From Clostridiales bacterium (GTDB lineage: Bacteria; Bacillota_A; Clostridia; Saccharofermentanales; Saccharofermentanaceae), in the NCBI GenBank assembly GCA_017649745.1, contig JAGCGE010000020.1, forward strand, positions 1 to 25,346: a stretch of DNA of 25,346 bases, in the 5' to 3' direction. The position numbers and the translations under genes are program-made. The notes under the pieces are model-generated. The model saw nothing but the letters and a program-made list of their open reading frames with translations. It had not been told where the DNA came from and ran no database searches. Shown piece after piece: positions 23,482-25,346 of the stretch. Every line of letters starts with the position of its first letter. Within the stretch, counting starts at the first letter, position 1.

Positions 23482-23490
23482 ATTATACCA
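23482..23490 (-). promoter_or_regulatory. extended -10 promoter element (TGGTATAAT) of the pseudouridine synthase operon
   Basis: The minus strand reads TGG then TATAAT at 23490-23482, 37-45 bases upstream of the TTG start. It is the same 9-mer as before the NlpC/P60 gene. T-rich DNA, but no clean -35, lies upstream. Confidence 0.6.
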
Positions 23491-23557
23491 AAACCGCCAA
23501 AAAACAAAAAAAACTTCCACAAACTGTAAAATAATGTATTTTTTATCATTTTTTTAT

Positions 23558-23563
23558 TATAAT
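23558..23563 (+). promoter_or_regulatory. -10 element (TATAAT) of the cyclophilin-AraC unit
   Basis: A perfect TATAAT lies 30 bases upstream of the lipoprotein ATG in an AT-rich divergent intergenic region. The -35 region (TGTATT at 17 bases) is poor, so activity may need an activator or rely on the AT-rich upstream DNA. Confidence 0.4.
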
Positions 23564-23592
23564 CTTTATATTAAATATGAGAGGTAAAGTTT

Positions 23593-24213
23593 ATGAGAAA
23601 GAGTTTTAAACTTATTGCATCAATGATGATCTTGACCATCCTTTTCGCTTTTACAGGATGCGAATACCAGTCAACCAGATATGTTAATACCGGTAAAGAT
23701 CAGCTAACAGGCCTACATCATGTTGAGATCGAAGTAGAAAATTACGGTACTATCTGCTGTGAGCTCGATGCAGATACAGCTCCAATCTCAGTTACTAACT
23801 TTATCGAACTTGCTAAATCAGGATTCTATAACGGAACAAAGTTCCACAGGATCATTTCAGGATTTATGATCCAGGGCGGCGGAGCACTTACACAAGAAGA
23901 TTTTGATAAGGTTCAGCCTATTCATGGTGAGTTCTCATCCAATGGAACACCTAACGACATTTCTCACGTAAGAGGAACGATCTCTATGGCTAGATCTATT
24001 AATGATCCAGACAGTGCTACATCACAGTTCTTTATCGTTCATCAAGATCACCTTGATCTTGACGGCGACTATGCTGGTTTCGGTCATGTTACTTCCGGTA
24101 TGGAGGTTGTAGATAAGATCGCTGAAGATTCAGTTACTGCTCCTCAGGGAGATAACGGCATGATCGATGCTGAATATCAGCCTGTTATAAAGGAAGTGCG
24201 TGTCATCGACTGA
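23593..24213 (+). CDS. lipoprotein cyclophilin-type peptidyl-prolyl cis-trans isomerase
   Basis: A 206-residue membrane-anchored foldase. A basic start (MRKSFK) with a hydrophobic core ends in the lipobox FTGC, with lipidated C23. The cyclophilin domain (about 43-206) has the catalytic FHRI (84-87, R86), FMIQGG (91-96), MAR (132-134), SQFFI (144-148), LDGDYAGFG (156-164) and the C-terminal GMEVVDKI. It should catalyse proline isomerisation of exported proteins outside the membrane. AGAGGT lies 7 bases before the ATG. The gene is followed after 20 bases by the AraC-type regulator and is probably cotranscribed with it. Confidence 0.93.
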   Translation: MRKSFKLIASMMILTILFAFTGCEYQSTRYVNTGKDQLTGLHHVEIEVENYGTICCELDADTAPISVTNFIELAKSGFYNGTKFHRIISGFMIQGGGALTQEDFDKVQPIHGEFSSNGTPNDISHVRGTISMARSINDPDSATSQFFIVHQDHLDLDGDYAGFGHVTSGMEVVDKIAEDSVTAPQGDNGMIDAEYQPVIKEVRVID

Positions 24214-24233
24214 TATCCGTCTTAGGAGGATTT

Positions 24234-25031
24234 ATGATTAATATTGATAAAGAGTTACAAAGACTCCTTCTTTTGAACCGAGAGAATGTCGACAAAGGCG
24301 AATGGGGCTCTTCAGATGCTTTCAGACGCGAGATGATATTCTATGATATCGTTGCCAGTGGTGATATTACTGCTCTTGAGCGACTTTATAATCACCCGAC
24401 AGCTCTAAAGTTAAAGGGTGGAACCCTTAGCAATGATCCTGTAGTAAATCAGCGTTATCATTCTATTATCACAGCTGCTCTCCTTAGCAGATTCTGTATA
24501 CAGGCAGGCCTTGATGTTGCTATCAGTTACACAATAAGCGACATCTTTATCAGGATGATCGATAACAGTAACTCTATCGAAGAGATACAGAGCATCCATA
24601 GACAAATGGCTGAATACTATTGCCGTAAGATGAAATCTGAGAAGCAGAAATACGGAATGAGCAAACACGTTGTCTCCTCTATCGAATATATAAGAGAACA
24701 TATCCAGGAGAATCTCTCTATCGAGACTATAGCTGTTGCATTGGATCTTAACCCAAGCTATCTCTCCAAGCTCTTTAAGCAGGAGATGAATGTGTCTATC
24801 AGCCAATATATTCGTGATGAGAAGATCAAAATCGCAACTAAGATGCTTAGGTATTTAAACGAATCATCACTTGATATCGCTAATTACCTTGGCTTCTCAT
24901 CCCAGAGTCATTTCATTCAGGTATTCAAGAAGAACGTTGGTATGACTCCTGAAGAATACAGACGTCAGCACTACCACAAAGCGTGGCTTGGTGATGATGA
25001 ATTTAAGGATCAATACAAAGATCAGGTTTAA
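24234..25031 (+). CDS. AraC-family transcriptional regulator
   Basis: A 265-residue regulator. The C-terminal AraC/XylS DNA-binding domain (about 148-245) has two helix-turn-helix units: LSIETIAVALDLNPSYLSKL (161-180) and SSLDIANYLGFSSQSHFIQV (211-230), followed by FKKNVGMTPEEYR. The N-terminal 145 residues are helical (NQRYHSIITAALLSRFCIQ, then GLDVAISYTISDIFIRMI), a type common in clostridial AraC proteins and not the cupin of sugar-sensing members; its ligand is unknown. A perfect AGGAGG is 5 bases before the ATG. It may control its own unit or distant genes. It is followed by an intrinsic terminator. Confidence 0.9.
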   Translation: MINIDKELQRLLLLNRENVDKGEWGSSDAFRREMIFYDIVASGDITALERLYNHPTALKLKGGTLSNDPVVNQRYHSIITAALLSRFCIQAGLDVAISYTISDIFIRMIDNSNSIEEIQSIHRQMAEYYCRKMKSEKQKYGMSKHVVSSIEYIREHIQENLSIETIAVALDLNPSYLSKLFKQEMNVSISQYIRDEKIKIATKMLRYLNESSLDIANYLGFSSQSHFIQVFKKNVGMTPEEYRRQHYHKAWLGDDEFKDQYKDQV

Positions 25032-25052
25032 GACTATAATGAAAATATCAGG

Positions 25053-25081
25053 TCCTCACATCAAATGTGAGGATTTTTTTT
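25053..25081 (+). terminator. intrinsic terminator of the cyclophilin-AraC unit
   Basis: A perfect 9-bp stem TCCTCACAT/ATGTGAGGA with a 3-base loop at 25053-25073 is followed by eight T residues (25074-25081), 22 bases after the AraC stop. Confidence 0.9.
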
Positions 25082-25096
25082 GTCCGAAAATTTAGC

Positions 25097-25130
25097 AAAA
25101 AAAGAAAGCCAAGAATAATCTTGGCTTTCT
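25097..25130 (-). terminator. intrinsic terminator of the rRNA operon
   Basis: On the minus strand an 11-bp perfect stem AGAAAGCCAAG/CTTGGCTTTCT (25130-25103, 6-base loop) begins at the last base of the tRNA CCA end and runs into a T tract (25103-25097). It faces the AraC terminator 16 bases away. Confidence 0.88.
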
Positions 25131-25205
25131 GGCTCCTCCAGTAAGACTCGAACTTACGACCCTGCGGTTAACAGCCGCATGCTCTACCGACTGAGCTATA
25201 GAGGA
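25130..25205 (-). tRNA. tRNA-Asn (anticodon GTT), CCA encoded
   Basis: A 76-base minus-strand tRNA. The acceptor stem TCCTCTA/TGGAGGA has one G-T pair. The D arm is GCTCAGTCGGTAGAGC, the anticodon stem TGCGG/CCGCA encloses CTGTTAA (anticodon GTT), and the T arm GTAAG/CTTAC encloses TTCGAGT. The discriminator is G, followed by an encoded CCA. It follows the 5S rRNA by 8 bases, so it is the last gene of the rRNA operon. Confidence 0.97.
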
Positions 25206-25213
25206 ATATATAA

Positions 25214-25329
25214 TCCGGCAGCAACCTATTTTCCCGAGCCGTCTCCAGCTAAGTATCTTCGGCACCATTGAGCTTAACTTCTGTGTTCGGTATGGGAACA
25301 GGTGTGACCTCAAGGTAATAACCACCGGA
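25214..25329 (-). rRNA. rrf: 5S ribosomal RNA
   Basis: About 116 bases on the minus strand with the conserved core ACACCTGTTCCCATACCGAA, then CACAGAAGTTAAGC, and the terminal stem TCCGG/CCGGA. Ends are set by that stem and may be off by a few bases. The 23S gene expected upstream would lie beyond the right edge of the window; the last 17 bases are spacer. Confidence 0.95.
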
Positions 25330-25346
25330 ATGGTTGAAGGTTTTGT

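Noticed and set aside
25092..25325. 77-codon minus-strand frame across tRNA-Asn and 5S rRNA
   Set aside because: The translation is the familiar spurious product of a tRNA gene; the DNA is clearly structural RNA.

Overview
The window reads as chromosomal DNA of a low-to-moderate GC Gram-positive anaerobe of the class Clostridia. The grounds are the zinc-ribbon L32 protein, Der, TypA, MltG, U32 and DUF1934 genes with strong GGAGG-type ribosome binding sites, a FolD paired with a separate folate cyclohydrolase, DUF3795 and GNAT_acetyltran proteins, and a lipoprotein cyclophilin. Genus cannot be fixed from sequence reading alone. Nearly everything lies on the minus strand. The exceptions are a partial gene at the left edge and a two-gene plus-strand unit near the right edge. 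No insertion sequence, prophage, CRISPR array or plasmid function was seen.

Layout, left to right. (a) 1-97: end of an unrecognised plus-strand gene. (b) 141-5503: a minus-strand run of single-domain accessory enzymes, in transcription order an aminoglycoside-phosphotransferase-fold kinase, a DUF3795 Cys-rich protein, a GNAT_acetyltran protein, a PfkB sugar kinase, a zinc-dependent phospholipase C-like protein, a short gene remnant, an ADP-ribosylglycohydrolase and a second GNAT acetyltransferase. (c) 5590-8772: a folate/RNA/lipid operon, in transcription order a cyclodeaminase-family cyclohydrolase, FolD, an RlmD/RumA-type rRNA methyltransferase and a CDP-alcohol phosphatidyltransferase. (d) 8842-11940: a 1032-residue membrane receptor with an extracytoplasmic double propeller and a cytoplasmic HD-GYP domain. 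(e) 12082-13392: a secreted SH3b-NlpC/P60 peptidoglycan hydrolase with its own promoter and terminator.

(f) 13482-23445: a long minus-strand block. It runs from an RluC/RluD-type pseudouridine synthase through a MurD-like/CapA fusion protein and DUF1934, across a hairpin cluster and a promoter into rpmF, then past a terminator into der, typA, mltG and a U32 peptidase-family gene. Its theme is ribosome and RNA maturation plus cell-wall synthesis. (g) 23593-25031: a plus-strand lipoprotein cyclophilin and an AraC-type regulator. (h) 25097-25329: the 3' end of an rRNA operon on the minus strand (5S rRNA, tRNA-Asn, terminator), converging with the AraC gene's own terminator.

Most worth a second look: one polypeptide fusing a MurD-like ligase to a CapA (poly-gamma-glutamate type) domain with no signal peptide; a FolD that has lost the cyclohydrolase lysine and glutamine and sits beside a dedicated cyclohydrolase; and a propeller sensor wired directly to a c-di-GMP phosphodiesterase domain.
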